Shown here piece after piece: positions 15,283 to 22,347 of a stretch of DNA of 39,233 bases. The stretch covers positions 1-39,233 of IMG/VR virus record IMGVR_UViG_3300032217_001070. One strand, given 5' to 3'. Under the pieces are notes generated by a model. That model made no database searches. It was not told the origin of the DNA and saw only the letters and a list, made by a program, of their open reading frames with translations. The translations under genes and the position numbers were made by a program. Source of the DNA: a virus. How positions within the stretch are numbered: position 1 is the stretch's first letter; each line of letters starts with the position of its first letter.

Positions 15283-16081
15283 TCGTCCAAGATTATTACT
15301 GGTTCTATCCGACATCCATTGTGGATCGGTCGTAGGACTCATGCCTCCGGACACTGAGACTGTCACGGGCAACAAGATAGGTTTCGGCAGGAACATTCAT
15401 CATGCTTGGTTGTGGGACAAGTGGCTAGATATGCAGAAGCGGTTTGCAAAGATCAGAGGGAAGAGTCCGTATGCGATGCTTCTAAACGGGGATCTAACCG
15501 AAGGGGTGCATCACAACTCAATCGAGAATCTGACTCAGTTAATCGAGGATCACGCAAACATGGCCGTGGAATGCCTTGAGCCATTAACAAACAAGGCTTG
15601 TCAGGTATTGGTAACGCAAGGAACAGAGTGTCACACCCACAATATTGAATCGTATATTGCCAAAAAACTAAAGGCCCGATCCGGCAAGGCGTTACCCCAG
15701 TGGCTTTTCAAGATTGCCGGCACACTTGTTTCGGCAACGCACCATATCAGTACGGCAGGACGGGCAGTAAGCGAATCGAGCGCACTAGGGGCGGAGCTAG
15801 GGAATGCCCGTTTGCAGTCGGCCCGATCCGGCCATGAGATCCCAACTGTATTCCTTAGGGGACATAGGCACGTCGGGGGATGGTATTCGGACGGGGCCGG
15901 TCTTATGGGGATCACCGGAGGATGGCAGTTTCTAACCAGATATGGGCGAAAGGTTGTTCCTTCAAGCGTACCCCGCCCATCGGCCCTTGTTCTGGATTGG
16001 CGCAACGTTCCGGACGGATCCCTGCCGGTGGTGAACGAGATCAGCTTTCCATCACCGCAAGGAGACATTGACGTTCTATGA
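15275..16081 (+). CDS. Calcineurin-like metallophosphoesterase
   Basis: 268 aa. Metal-site motifs in order: SDIHCG (D13, H15), NGDLTEGVHH (D73, H80), TECHTHN (H120) and RGHRHVGG (196-201). The normal GNHE block is replaced by QGTECH, so one asparagine ligand may be missing or shifted. Family members cleave phosphodiesters or phosphomonoesters; the phage substrate is unknown. The gene overlaps the endolysin end by 8 nt and is coupled to a small wHTH-like gene. Being between lysis and repressor genes it may be an accessory gene. Confidence 0.8.
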   Translation: MSDRPRLLLVLSDIHCGSVVGLMPPDTETVTGNKIGFGRNIHHAWLWDKWLDMQKRFAKIRGKSPYAMLLNGDLTEGVHHNSIENLTQLIEDHANMAVECLEPLTNKACQVLVTQGTECHTHNIESYIAKKLKARSGKALPQWLFKIAGTLVSATHHISTAGRAVSESSALGAELGNARLQSARSGHEIPTVFLRGHRHVGGWYSDGAGLMGITGGWQFLTRYGRKVVPSSVPRPSALVLDWRNVPDGSLPVVNEISFPSPQGDIDVL

Positions 16082-16359
16082 AAAAAACACCAACCAGAAA
16101 ACAACTAGAGGAAAGCGCAGATACCGCATGGAAAGATGCCATTCGGGATCATATCAAAGTGCGATACAAAGAGGAGATCCCAAAAGGGTGGTACACGGCA
16201 GATCAGATCTCAAAGCAAATAGGGCATAACAAGGAGTACACCTCCCGCTACTTATCCGAGCTAATCAATGCAGGGAAGGCGGAACGCAAGAAATTCGCAC
16301 AGTTGGTTGTTGCCGATCCGCCTTACTACCGAAGATTACCCATGTTCAGGCTTATATGA
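16078..16359 (+). CDS. Small winged-helix-like DNA-binding protein
   Basis: 93 aa. The middle (GWYTADQISKQIGHNKEYTSRYLSEL) reads as a helix-turn-helix with a recognition helix at about residues 50-64, followed by a basic wing-like segment (KAERKKFAQ). It is coupled to the phosphoesterase by an ATGA overlap and to the next gene by ATGA. Likely a transcription factor; target unknown. Confidence 0.55.
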   Translation: MKKTPTRKQLEESADTAWKDAIRDHIKVRYKEEIPKGWYTADQISKQIGHNKEYTSRYLSELINAGKAERKKFAQLVVADPPYYRRLPMFRLI

Positions 16360-16568
16360 TCGTAGTACTGGCATTCCTTGTTTGCTTCTCAGGCTACGCC
16401 TTTGCTTTCGTGGTATGGAAAGCCGGCAAAGTGGACGAGGAACAAAAGAAGATGTCCGAAGAAGATGAGGCTTGCTCAAAATACATGATCGCAAACCGGA
16501 TCTTTTCTAGGGATCCCGAAAACTTCAAAGACAAGGACGAGGATGGAGTCGAGGATATACTAGAATAG
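16356..16568 (+). CDS. Small membrane protein with calcium-loop-like tail
   Basis: 70 aa. One N-terminal membrane helix (residues 1-22) followed by a charged region and a C-terminal DKDEDGVEDILE, which fits the D-x-D-x-D-G pattern of EF-hand or dockerin-type loops. The orientation and role are unknown. It ends 2 nt from the convergent repressor gene. Confidence 0.55.
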   Translation: MIVVLAFLVCFSGYAFAFVVWKAGKVDEEQKKMSEEDEACSKYMIANRIFSRDPENFKDKDEDGVEDILE

Positions 16569-16570
16569 CC

Positions 16571-16918
16571 TTATTTGAGCTTATAAGCCGATTCTAGGAG
16601 GGCTTTCTTGTTGGCAAGTAGGCGACGCACCAAACGCAACTCTTCTTTATTAAGACCCTTTGGAGGCTCAAACTGATTCACCCATACCGGATCCTCGGTT
16701 CCTAGTCTTTGCTTCGCCCACAATGCCTGAAGTTCGTTTGACTCCTGCTTTGTCAGGCCCATGGCCCGAACGACCAGTCGAAGGATTTCGCCTTTGACCG
16801 GACGCCCCTTCTCAATTTTCCAGATTGTCGAACGGTGCAGACCGCATTTCTTAGCGATCTCGCCCATGGTCATTCGCTTTTCGGAACGCTTCCATGCAAA
16901 CCATTGGTTTATTTTCAT
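16571..16918 (-). CDS. XRE-family repressor (cI-like)
   Basis: 115 aa. A helix-turn-helix of the Cro/cI/XRE type spans residues 17-42 (TMGEIAKKCGLHRSTIWKIEKG), followed by a helical region that may dimerise. It has no LexA/S24 protease domain, so SOS cleavage is not expected. It is transcribed toward the lysis block. Its promoter contains TTGTTGTCA next to the -10, the same motif found in the early promoters, so autoregulation and early-gene repression are likely. Best candidate for the lysogeny repressor in this window. Confidence 0.75.
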   Translation of the reverse strand: MKINQWFAWKRSEKRMTMGEIAKKCGLHRSTIWKIEKGRPVKGEILRLVVRAMGLTKQESNELQALWAKQRLGTEDPVWVNQFEPPKGLNKEELRLVRRLLANKKALLESAYKLK

Positions 16919-16925
16919 AGTGTTA

Positions 16926-16940
16926 ATGTTATGACAACAA
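16926..16940 (-). promoter_or_regulatory. Repressor promoter with candidate operator
   Basis: Reading leftward: TTGTTGTCA (16940-16932), then -10-like TAACAT (16931-16926), then 7 nt to the ATG at 16918. No Shine-Dalgarno motif fits, so this mRNA is probably leaderless. Unlike the other sites, the motif abuts the -10 box and no -35 match lies 17 bp upstream, which suggests a binding site and not a -35 element. Confidence 0.5.
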
Positions 16941-16997
16941 GTACAGGGCGTACTAGCATTTTATTCGACTGATTGATAGTAGTTTATAGAAAAACAA

Positions 16998-17069
16998 CTA
17001 AATGAGGAAGTCGAGCCAACTCAAAATCCCCATGCCAATCAGGATGCCGAATAAGACGGATACGATCAC
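16998..17069 (-). CDS. Possible 23-aa membrane peptide
   Basis: A GTG at 17069 overlaps the stop of the 61-aa gene as GTGA and opens a frame of 23 residues that is almost wholly hydrophobic (VSVLFGILIGMGILSWL). The overlap style matches the rest of the phage. The frame also stays open upstream (to 17255), but that part has poor protein character. Tentative. Confidence 0.33.
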   Translation of the reverse strand: MIVSVLFGILIGMGILSWLDFLI

Positions 17070-17251
17070 AAGGCCAATCTTTTCACCCAAAGGGCCGGCA
17101 GGGGTTTCCCCCCTGCCTCGGCGATAAACCGATCCGCCTTTCCTTTGGTAAGCTGAAGGACGCCCAACACTCGTCGGGCATCCCCCCGTGTTGCCACGGT
17201 ATCGATTACCTTGCGCTCCTTTCCGCAGATTTGGATAATTTTGTACTTCAT
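17066..17251 (-). CDS. Small hypothetical protein, leftward operon
   Basis: 61 aa, basic, beginning MKYKIIQICGKERKV. It lies 6 nt after the DUF932 gene and has no recognisable motif. A competing frame with ATG at 17255 covers the same DNA, but its Gly/Arg-rich translation looks non-coding; this frame has normal composition. No clear ribosome binding site. Confidence 0.5.
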   Translation of the reverse strand: MKYKIIQICGKERKVIDTVATRGDARRVLGVLQLTKGKADRFIAEAGGKPLPALWVKRLAL

Positions 17252-17257
17252 TCATGT

Positions 17258-18064
17258 TTAACTGGCGAGTGCTAGCTCGTCAGCAGTCCTCCATAGGGCC
17301 GAATTGATCCGGTGATCTGCCACAAGGGAACGCACTGACCCCATCCGGCGCATTCTGTTTTTGGGAGTCACTGCATTGGCAACCCTGACAGGGGAGCCAT
17401 AATCACCTCGAATCACGTTTTCCTGTACTCGGTTCAGAACAACCCAAAGGTTGTCTCCCCGATCTTCTTCACGACGGACAATATCGACCACTCGACTAGG
17501 CTGAGTAGGCCATTTCGTCCGATCCTCACCATAACGGGCAGTCAATCCCGTTTCAGCAAGCCGGATGGCCCCGTCCATACCGCAGGGGGTTTTCATCCAG
17601 TTCTGAATGCCATTCTCAAGCAGGGGTAGGTTATCCATGATCTTAGCGATAGCCTCTTGGATTCCTTCCACTGCTTTGATTGAGTGGCGCACACGGTACG
17701 AGAACGAGGAGCCGGCAAAGGCCGGAACGCTCAATCCGTTCGTGCATATCAATCGTGTCAGGCCGAGAGAAACGAGAAAGCCACTCGTTCCATCGTGGGA
17801 ATTAAAGAGATCCACTGAAGGTGAAACCTCATTCAATATCACCGGTGCGTTATCCCGTCGAAACGTCAGCTTGTGTTTGCTAAACACGCTTGCGTTCCTC
17901 CGTCCTACTTGTTTTGCACTGGCGACTCCCCAGCCGGTTTGAGCCAAACTCGACACGATCTCACGGGTAGGGACGAATCCGTACCGGTTCGATAAGTGCG
18001 AACTCGGCGTCTCGGCGAATACTGCCGGAGCCTTGGTTGCGATTTGTTCTGTGGTTAGTAGCAT
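17258..18064 (-). CDS. DUF932 family phage protein
   Basis: 268 aa from the ATG at 18064, which has AAGGA 8 nt upstream; the frame is open further upstream but that part is unlike the family. Features typical of DUF932 proteins: RYGFVPTREIVSSLAQTGWGVASAKQ near the N-terminus, HKLTFRRD, VILNEVSPSVDLFNSHDGTS, then LICTNGLSV and a long helical C-terminus. DUF932 proteins occur on phages and plasmids; their biochemical role is not established. It is the largest gene of the leftward early operon. Confidence 0.8.
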   Translation of the reverse strand: MLLTTEQIATKAPAVFAETPSSHLSNRYGFVPTREIVSSLAQTGWGVASAKQVGRRNASVFSKHKLTFRRDNAPVILNEVSPSVDLFNSHDGTSGFLVSLGLTRLICTNGLSVPAFAGSSFSYRVRHSIKAVEGIQEAIAKIMDNLPLLENGIQNWMKTPCGMDGAIRLAETGLTARYGEDRTKWPTQPSRVVDIVRREEDRGDNLWVVLNRVQENVIRGDYGSPVRVANAVTPKNRMRRMGSVRSLVADHRINSALWRTADELALAS

Positions 18065-18083
18065 GTATGTGTCCTTTCTTGGT

Positions 18084-18311
18084 TTATGGTTTGATGTAGT
18101 AACGACTGTACGTAAAGTTTTTGGCTCCCCAGTAACTCGCCATGAAATCCAACTCGGATGGTTTGACCGGCACGGCATCGACCTCATCCTTGGCCCCGAA
18201 AATGCGCCCATCCCACCAAAGGCCGGTCTTTGCGCTACGCACGATCCAAGTAGGAGTTGCAAAGAACAACTCAATAGACTCGGATTTTTGGGTTAGTAGG
18301 AGGTTTCGCAT
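18084..18311 (-). CDS. Hypothetical protein, leftward operon
   Basis: 75 aa, rich in aromatic residues (LWWDGRIFGAKDEVD; MASYWGAKNFTYSRYY). It overlaps the preceding gene by 19 nt. No known domain. Spacing within a tight operon supports it being real. Confidence 0.58.
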   Translation of the reverse strand: MRNLLLTQKSESIELFFATPTWIVRSAKTGLWWDGRIFGAKDEVDAVPVKPSELDFMASYWGAKNFTYSRYYIKP

Positions 18312-18592
18312 TGAATGTATCCGTTTTCGTCGATCAAATATCCCTCGGCCCGTAGGAACTCGTAGGCTAAGTTCTCCTTTTGTTTTCTTTCCAAGTACTT
18401 CAAGCGATCGTTGTAGCCTAAGTAGCTAACCGCAACTCGTTTCCCGCTTCCCTCTCTTCGAACCCAGTATCCATCAATGGAGGGGCCGGTGATTCGACTC
18501 CATTCCTTGTAAATCGTGAATCCGGCTTTCTTTAACTTGCGACTCACGACTCTTGCCGTGGAGCATACAGAATAGACAGAGGGGGATTTCAT
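18293..18592 (-). CDS. Hypothetical protein, leftward operon
   Basis: 99 aa, basic, with an N-terminal helix (ARVVSRKLKKAGFTIYKEW), a central beta stretch and a C-terminal YLIDENGYIQ segment. It overlaps the upstream gene as ATGA (18589-18592). Composition suggests a small nucleic-acid-binding or protein-inhibitor early protein, without direct evidence. Confidence 0.62.
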   Translation of the reverse strand: MKSPSVYSVCSTARVVSRKLKKAGFTIYKEWSRITGPSIDGYWVRREGSGKRVAVSYLGYNDRLKYLERKQKENLAYEFLRAEGYLIDENGYIQCETSY

Positions 18593-18828
18593 GCCTCCTC
18601 CACGACGATGAGGGTTTTCAGGAACTCAATGGCCCGTCGGCGATTCATGATCTCTGCGCCGTTGGCGTAGGTGCTATCGGCATAGAGATTAGTGCCGTAC
18701 TTCTTGTCGTAACTCCGGATTCTCCTTGCCTGTTCTCGGTAGTACTTGATCTCGCTTTCCAGCTTGTCGATCATGGTGAGAACCGATAAGGCCCGTCCCT
18801 TCTGAGTGGTGAAGCTAACGATTTTCAC
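18589..18828 (-). CDS. Hypothetical protein, leftward operon
   Basis: 79 aa, helical, with a coiled-coil-like stretch (LTMIDKLESEIKYYREQARRI). Coupled by ATGA overlaps on both sides. A related pattern (a helix with repeated E/K followed by aliphatics) also occurs in the next gene upstream, so the two may be diverged duplicates. No function assigned. Confidence 0.6.
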   Translation of the reverse strand: MKIVSFTTQKGRALSVLTMIDKLESEIKYYREQARRIRSYDKKYGTNLYADSTYANGAEIMNRRRAIEFLKTLIVVEEA

Positions 18829-19139
18829 GATTCCTCCTCTTGAGCGACATTCGCCCAGTTCAGTGCCTCGTAAGCCCGATTTCCGATTGAAGAGCGAACC
18901 ATCATTGATCCGCTTAATTGCTTCTCATAAATGCTGACCCGACCGAACAAGGCCAATTCCCTGATGTCACCCAACGCCTCCCGATAGAGGGCAATCTCAG
19001 CCTTGAGTTCCTCGATTCGCTCAATCTTTCGAGCGCATTCAACTCGAACCCTGCTTTCCGCCATCTTGTACGGGTCGTCAGTTAGATAGCTGGCGATAAT
19101 TCTGGATTTGATTCGGTTGGTCGTGCTTCTGGTTTTCAT
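18825..19139 (-). CDS. Hypothetical protein, leftward operon
   Basis: 104 aa, helical and basic at the N-terminus (TRSTTNRIKSRIIASYL), with ARKIERIEELKAEIALYREAL forming a coiled coil around residues 34-55, then SGSMMVRSSIGNRAYEALNW. It overlaps both neighbours by 4 nt (ATGA). Unknown function. Confidence 0.6.
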   Translation of the reverse strand: MKTRSTTNRIKSRIIASYLTDDPYKMAESRVRVECARKIERIEELKAEIALYREALGDIRELALFGRVSIYEKQLSGSMMVRSSIGNRAYEALNWANVAQEEES

Positions 19140-19369
19140 GAAGTGGCCCCCTCGAACTGAAAGGCGTCCTTGATCTTCTGCATGGAGGACAAGAAGAGAT
19201 CAGGACTCATGAAGCTCTTCTCCATCTTCTTTCGGACTAACTCCGGATCCGCCAGAGTCCAGTCGGCGACTGCCAGAATCCTCTCACGAAGTACCACCAG
19301 AGACATTTCATCAGTCTCCTTGGCAAACTTCATGAATACTTGCCGGTTTGTCATTCTATTTGCTCTCAT
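19136..19369 (-). CDS. Hypothetical protein, leftward operon
   Basis: 77 aa, helical and Met-rich, no recognised domain. Its ATG overlaps the stop of a newly noted 49-aa membrane ORF (19366-19515), and GGAGG lies about 10 nt upstream. It probably acts early in infection, by position. Confidence 0.6.
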   Translation of the reverse strand: MRANRMTNRQVFMKFAKETDEMSLVVLRERILAVADWTLADPELVRKKMEKSFMSPDLFLSSMQKIKDAFQFEGATS

Positions 19370-19515
19370 GTTCGTGCCTCCTTGGTTTGGGTTTTTGGTG
19401 CAGGGAAGAGCAGTGGGATGGCGATTGAAGCGATGGAGGCCAGAACCCAGCAGAAGGCGAAAACCAGCAACCGTGTTTTTCCCGCCGGCGAGAGAGGGGG
19501 GAGGAAGATTTTCAT
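19366..19515 (-). CDS. 49-aa small membrane protein
   Basis: Begins MKIFLPPLSPAGK, then one hydrophobic helix of about 20 residues (LVFAFCWVLASIASIAIPLL) and a polar tail ending KEART. Its stop overlaps the next start as ATGA. A promoter-like module ends exactly 7 nt before its ATG, as in the other leaderless genes of this phage, so it is probably the first gene of the operon that runs leftward to the DUF932 gene. Confidence 0.55.
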   Translation of the reverse strand: MKIFLPPLSPAGKTRLLVFAFCWVLASIASIAIPLLFPAPKTQTKEART

Positions 19516-19522
19516 GACAACT

Positions 19523-19555
19523 TCATTACCCCAGTTGTTGCCGTTTTGACAACAA
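19523..19555 (-). promoter_or_regulatory. Leftward operon promoter with TTGTTGTCA
   Basis: TTGTTGTCA at 19555-19547, with TTGTCA usable as a -35, an 18-bp spacer, and TAATGA (19528-19523) as the -10, then 7 nt to the ATG at 19515. The spacer also contains CAACAAC, so the site has inverted GTTGTTG-type half sites. Alternative -10 frames are possible. Confidence 0.45.
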
Positions 19556-19588
19556 GTAAATCACGTTGAATGACAGTAGTTAAGGATT

Positions 19589-19876
19589 TCAACGCAATTT
19601 ACCTCCTGCCTCATCCCACAATGTTTCCGCTATTTCCGATTTCATTTTGAATGTAAGCCCAATCTTTTCATCGGTGGTGGAGCATGTTGATTGGAAGTAC
19701 CACATTTTTCCTTCCGGAGTGTATGCCGTTTCAACGAAAAACAATGAGCCGAATCTATTCTTTATGAGGGCAAACCAAGGATTCTTTTTTTGGTCGTAAA
19801 ACTGAACCTTGTTTTTGTATTTCCTCCATTCTCCATTACCGAATGTCACGTTTCCAACGGTTAGTGTTTTGTTCAT
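19589..19876 (-). CDS. Hypothetical beta-rich protein
   Basis: 95 aa from the ATG at 19876, which overlaps the metalloprotease stop as ATGA; an in-frame ATG 12 nt upstream is less likely. It is rich in aromatic and Lys residues and looks like a small beta-sheet fold (FGNGEWRKYKNKVQFYDQ). Unknown function; probably co-expressed with the HExxH protein. Confidence 0.62.
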   Translation of the reverse strand: MNKTLTVGNVTFGNGEWRKYKNKVQFYDQKKNPWFALIKNRFGSLFFVETAYTPEGKMWYFQSTCSTTDEKIGLTFKMKSEIAETLWDEAGGKLR

Positions 19877-20328
19877 CGCTTCCTCCATGCTCTGAGCCGG
19901 TTGATGGCGTAAGCCTCGGTGTCCACCTCAGAGGAGCGTCCACGGGATCCCCAGCAGTAGCCTCGTTTGTTCTTTTGTTTGTACTGCCAAAGGTGGCGCA
20001 ATTCGTGGGCCATGATGACAACCAGTTTTTCAACTCGGTTGTACAACCAGTATTTTCTCCCTTTGTGCTGGCCCAACTGGTAAGGCTCGTAGTAGCTGGG
20101 TTCTTCGAGCTTATCGATCCGGCAGACGACGAACGGACAACTCCGGTCGTGGTATCCACTCCGAGAATAGGCACGTCCGGCGACTCCTGCGCTTTTTGTA
20201 TTGTCCCCGTAGTGCCTTCCAAGGTTGGAAACCCGCACGTCAAAGTTTTTCACTCCGGAGGGAACTGTGTGCCTGATTATCTCTCGCACCATCTCATCCG
20301 GAATTGTCGTGAAGTTTTTCAGTCTCAC
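19873..20328 (-). CDS. HExxH metalloprotease-like protein (SprT-type)
   Basis: 151 aa from a GTG start. The zinc motif HELRHLWQYKQK (about residues 110-121) is preceded by a hydrophobic strand (VEKLVVIMA) and followed by SEVDTEAYAINR, whose Glu could be the third ligand, as in SprT-like and gluzincin-type phage proteases. Length fits a single minimal domain. The GTG overlaps the stop of a 10-codon leaderless leader frame, so initiation is probably coupled to it. It is the first gene of the leftward transcript from the divergent control region. Confidence 0.68.
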   Translation of the reverse strand: MRLKNFTTIPDEMVREIIRHTVPSGVKNFDVRVSNLGRHYGDNTKSAGVAGRAYSRSGYHDRSCPFVVCRIDKLEEPSYYEPYQLGQHKGRKYWLYNRVEKLVVIMAHELRHLWQYKQKNKRGYCWGSRGRSSEVDTEAYAINRLRAWRKR

Positions 20329-20357
20329 TTTTTTTCCTTTCTTATTTTCTCATTCAC
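20325..20357 (-). CDS. Possible 10-codon leaderless leader peptide
   Basis: GTG at 20357, 7 nt after the -10, reads MNEKIRKEKK and stops in TGA overlapping the protease GTG (GTGA). The first residues, MNEK, match those encoded at the start modules at 21591 and 22938. It may serve only to bring ribosomes to the protease gene. Too short to prove from sequence alone. Confidence 0.42.
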   Translation of the reverse strand: MNEKIRKEKK

Positions 20358-20364
20358 ACATTCC

Positions 20365-20394
20365 ATAGTCCAAACCAATTATTTTTGACAACAA
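20365..20394 (-). promoter_or_regulatory. Leftward early promoter, divergent region
   Basis: TTGTTGTCA (20394-20386), 18 bp after TTGTTG, then GACTAT (20370-20365), GGAATGT and GTG. It shares spacing and sequence with the rightward site at 20437 and with the modules at 21554 and 22901. The ATG formed at 20366 lies inside the -10 box, so the leaderless start should be the GTG at 20357. Confidence 0.62.
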
Positions 20395-20436
20395 AAACAT
20401 TTCACTGACTATCAACGAAATAAAACATTAAAAAAG

Positions 20437-20466
20437 TTGTTGTCACTTTGCATTAGGGCCGGCTAT
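20437..20466 (+). promoter_or_regulatory. Rightward early promoter, divergent region
   Basis: TTGTTGTCA at 20437-20445, then GGCTAT (20461-20466) 18 bp after TTGTTG, GGAATGC, and GTG at 20474. It is the mirror partner of the leftward site; the two motifs lie 42 bp apart in inverted orientation within an AT-rich spacer. Confidence 0.62.
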
Positions 20467-20473
20467 GGAATGC

Positions 20474-20686
20474 GTGAACTTTCCCATCGGCAAAAGAAAC
20501 TTCAGGAACCGGCGGGAGGCCGTGACTGCCCTCCGGTTTGCGTTCCGCCCAGTGGCGGATGTAGGAGAAGTGCCTGATCTTCCTGAGATCGAATACACGA
20601 CCGAAGTATCCGGCACTACTCTCTACGCCCTCCTCTCCGGAACGAGCGTTTTCTTCGGGACAATTAAACTAGAAGGAGGATCATGA
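20474..20686 (+). CDS. First rightward early gene, hypothetical
   Basis: 70 aa from the GTG at 20474. An in-frame ATG at 20465 would add MEC but lies inside the predicted -10 box. The N-terminus is basic (GKRNFRNRREAVTALRF); the C-terminal half is beta-rich with LYALLSGTSVFFGTIKLEGG. Coupled to the next gene by ATGA. Possibly a regulator; no domain recognised. Confidence 0.6.
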   Translation: MNFPIGKRNFRNRREAVTALRFAFRPVADVGEVPDLPEIEYTTEVSGTTLYALLSGTSVFFGTIKLEGGS

Positions 20687-21540
20687 GAACCATGCTTTTT
20701 CCCCAGTACCGGAAACCCAATGGCGACGCTAACACCTACCGAGAACTAAAGCACCTGAGCGAATCGGAAGTACGGGCCATCGTTGATGAACTTACCGTGG
20801 CTTACAGGAAAACTAGGGGCATGAGCGATGCGAACTGGGATATTGGTCGAACACTGGATCCCTACCGAAGTGCGCTTGAGAGGTTCGAAAAAGCGAGCAG
20901 GGCCAAGGCCCGTGAGGAAAAGAAAAACTCCAAGCTGGCCGAGGAGCAGAGGATCAAAGAGTTAGCCTCCTCGCTACGGGAAAACCTGATACCGGTCGAA
21001 AAAGCCCTAGCCAAGTCGATCATCAAGCGGAAAAACGAGGATCTAAAATACGGGATTGAGTTCTTCAAGAAACTCAAAAACAAGATCCGGATTGTTAGCC
21101 ATTTTGATAAAAGCAACACGGATAAAGGCATTTTCAGTTACAGGGAGTTTCAAGAGGGATACGGTGATTATTTCGACCGGACGTATGATGAACCTTACGG
21201 CAACAGGGGAGTGGCAACAGTCTCCAAAAAGGAGGGGATTGAAAAGAAGATTGAGACAGACTCGAAAGACTATGCCAAGTCAGCTTGTGACGCCTTCGCT
21301 TGCAAAATCGTTCGCCGGACTGAGGAAGTAATCGAAGCCGGACGACTTGGGACAACCGAGAAAATCACCGAGACTGCCTACGTCGGAGCAGTCGATCCTT
21401 GGGCCGGCGGGAAGGTGATCGTGACGACGACTAACGGAAAATACGTTTGGAACACGAAAGTCATCCTGAACTTCTCCAAGCTGGGCAACCCCTTCAACCA
21501 ATGGCCCACCCGCCTAGAGGGGAGCAACGAGGAATTATGA
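20683..21540 (+). CDS. Hypothetical early protein with long coiled coil
   Basis: 285 aa. Residues 60-135 are a charged coiled coil (ERFEKASRAKAREEKKNSKLA). The C-terminal half is mixed and includes GIFSYREFQEGYGDYFDR and a beta-rich end (GGKVIVTTTNGKYVWNTKV). Largest gene of the small-gene early cluster; no enzymatic motif recognised. A GGAGG motif lies 6 nt upstream and the start overlaps the previous stop. Confidence 0.62.
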   Translation: MRTMLFPQYRKPNGDANTYRELKHLSESEVRAIVDELTVAYRKTRGMSDANWDIGRTLDPYRSALERFEKASRAKAREEKKNSKLAEEQRIKELASSLRENLIPVEKALAKSIIKRKNEDLKYGIEFFKKLKNKIRIVSHFDKSNTDKGIFSYREFQEGYGDYFDRTYDEPYGNRGVATVSKKEGIEKKIETDSKDYAKSACDAFACKIVRRTEEVIEAGRLGTTEKITETAYVGAVDPWAGGKVIVTTTNGKYVWNTKVILNFSKLGNPFNQWPTRLEGSNEEL

Positions 21541-21902
21541 GTACTAAAAATAGTTGTTGTCAGAATCCGGACGCCGGTACTATTGAAACTGTGAACGAAA
21601 AAAACCTCCCCGCCGGCCCCACCGAGAATGACGTCATGAGCAGACTCTTGGCCCTTGAAAAAAAGACTTCGCAACTCATCCCTAAAACTTGGCAGGAACG
21701 GGTGGACGAACTGGAAAGCATGGGAATGACGACGAGCGATGCCCAAGGTGCGATAGATGTCGAAATCATGGAAGGATGGAGGCCCAGCGACTTTCAGCCT
21801 TGGATGCTGGTTCCCATGATGACAACGAAAAGCTATGATCCCTACGAACCCCGTGAATACAATGACGCCGAGGGCGTCACAACCATGGGAGATCTAGGAT
21901 GA
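21537..21902 (+). CDS. Hypothetical early protein with internal leaderless start
   Basis: 121 aa from the ATG at 21537 (ATGA overlap). An internal promoter-like module (21554-21583) places a leaderless GTG at 21591 in the same frame, so a shorter form starting MNEKNLPAGP is likely. Residues after this match the start of the gene at 22938 (NEKNLPA). The C-terminal REYNDAE matches the C-terminus of the next gene. The protein therefore looks assembled from exchangeable end modules. Function unknown. Confidence 0.6.
   Translation: MSTKNSCCQNPDAGTIETVNEKNLPAGPTENDVMSRLLALEKKTSQLIPKTWQERVDELESMGMTTSDAQGAIDVEIMEGWRPSDFQPWMLVPMMTTKSYDPYEPREYNDAEGVTTMGDLG
21554..21583 (+). promoter_or_regulatory. Internal early promoter module
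   Basis: TTGTTGTCA at 21554-21562, TACTAT at 21578-21583, TGAAACT, then GTG at 21591. It lies inside the coding frame of the 121-aa gene, so a second transcript and a shorter protein are predicted. Confidence 0.55.
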
Positions 21903-22123
21903 GCGCAAAAAACCTCTTGCCCCCCATCAAGTACCACGCCGTAAACAAAGACACGGGCCAATACGGGGTTTATGAGACGCTTGAGGAGGCCCGATTGAAC
22001 TGCGACGACGACAACTGGGAGGTTCGATTTGTCCCTACTATCCCCATGAGTCAAAAAGAACTTGAGGAACTTAGAGAATACAACGACGCCGAAAACGCCA
22101 AAACCAAGGAGGTAGGCGAATGA
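21899..22123 (+). CDS. Hypothetical early protein
   Basis: 74 aa. The centre resembles a small beta-alpha unit (HAVNKDTGQYGVYETLEEARLNC), as seen in short phage proteins that present a 'response to query' fold. The C-terminal LREYNDAENAK repeats that of the upstream gene. ATGA coupling on both sides. Confidence 0.58.
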   Translation: MSAKNLLPPIKYHAVNKDTGQYGVYETLEEARLNCDDDNWEVRFVPTIPMSQKELEELREYNDAENAKTKEVGE

Positions 22124-22347
22124 AATACACCCTTCAGGTTGAAAATAGAGACGGGATTTTCATTATATGGGAGGGCAAAAAGTCTCCTACCATTGGCAAC
22201 GCCTACCTTTCCTTGTTCAAGGCCGAGGGCAACGGATATTGCTTCCCAGTGGCGAAGGCTTACCGAGGAAAGAAGTTTCTGCGGGATTTCACGGCAACCG
22301 AGATCAATGAACTGGTGCGGTCAAAAACTAGGATCGTGATGAAATGA
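22120..22347 (+). CDS. Hypothetical early protein
   Basis: 75 aa, beginning MKYTLQVENRDGIFIIWEG. A beta-sheet-rich first half is followed by a short helix (TATEINELVRSK). ATGA overlaps join it to both neighbours. No domain recognised. Confidence 0.58.
   Translation: MKYTLQVENRDGIFIIWEGKKSPTIGNAYLSLFKAEGNGYCFPVAKAYRGKKFLRDFTATEINELVRSKTRIVMK

Noticed and set aside
19843-20388. 181-aa plus-strand frame opposite the HExxH protein
   Set aside because: It crosses the divergent control region and is antisense to a gene with a clear zinc motif.
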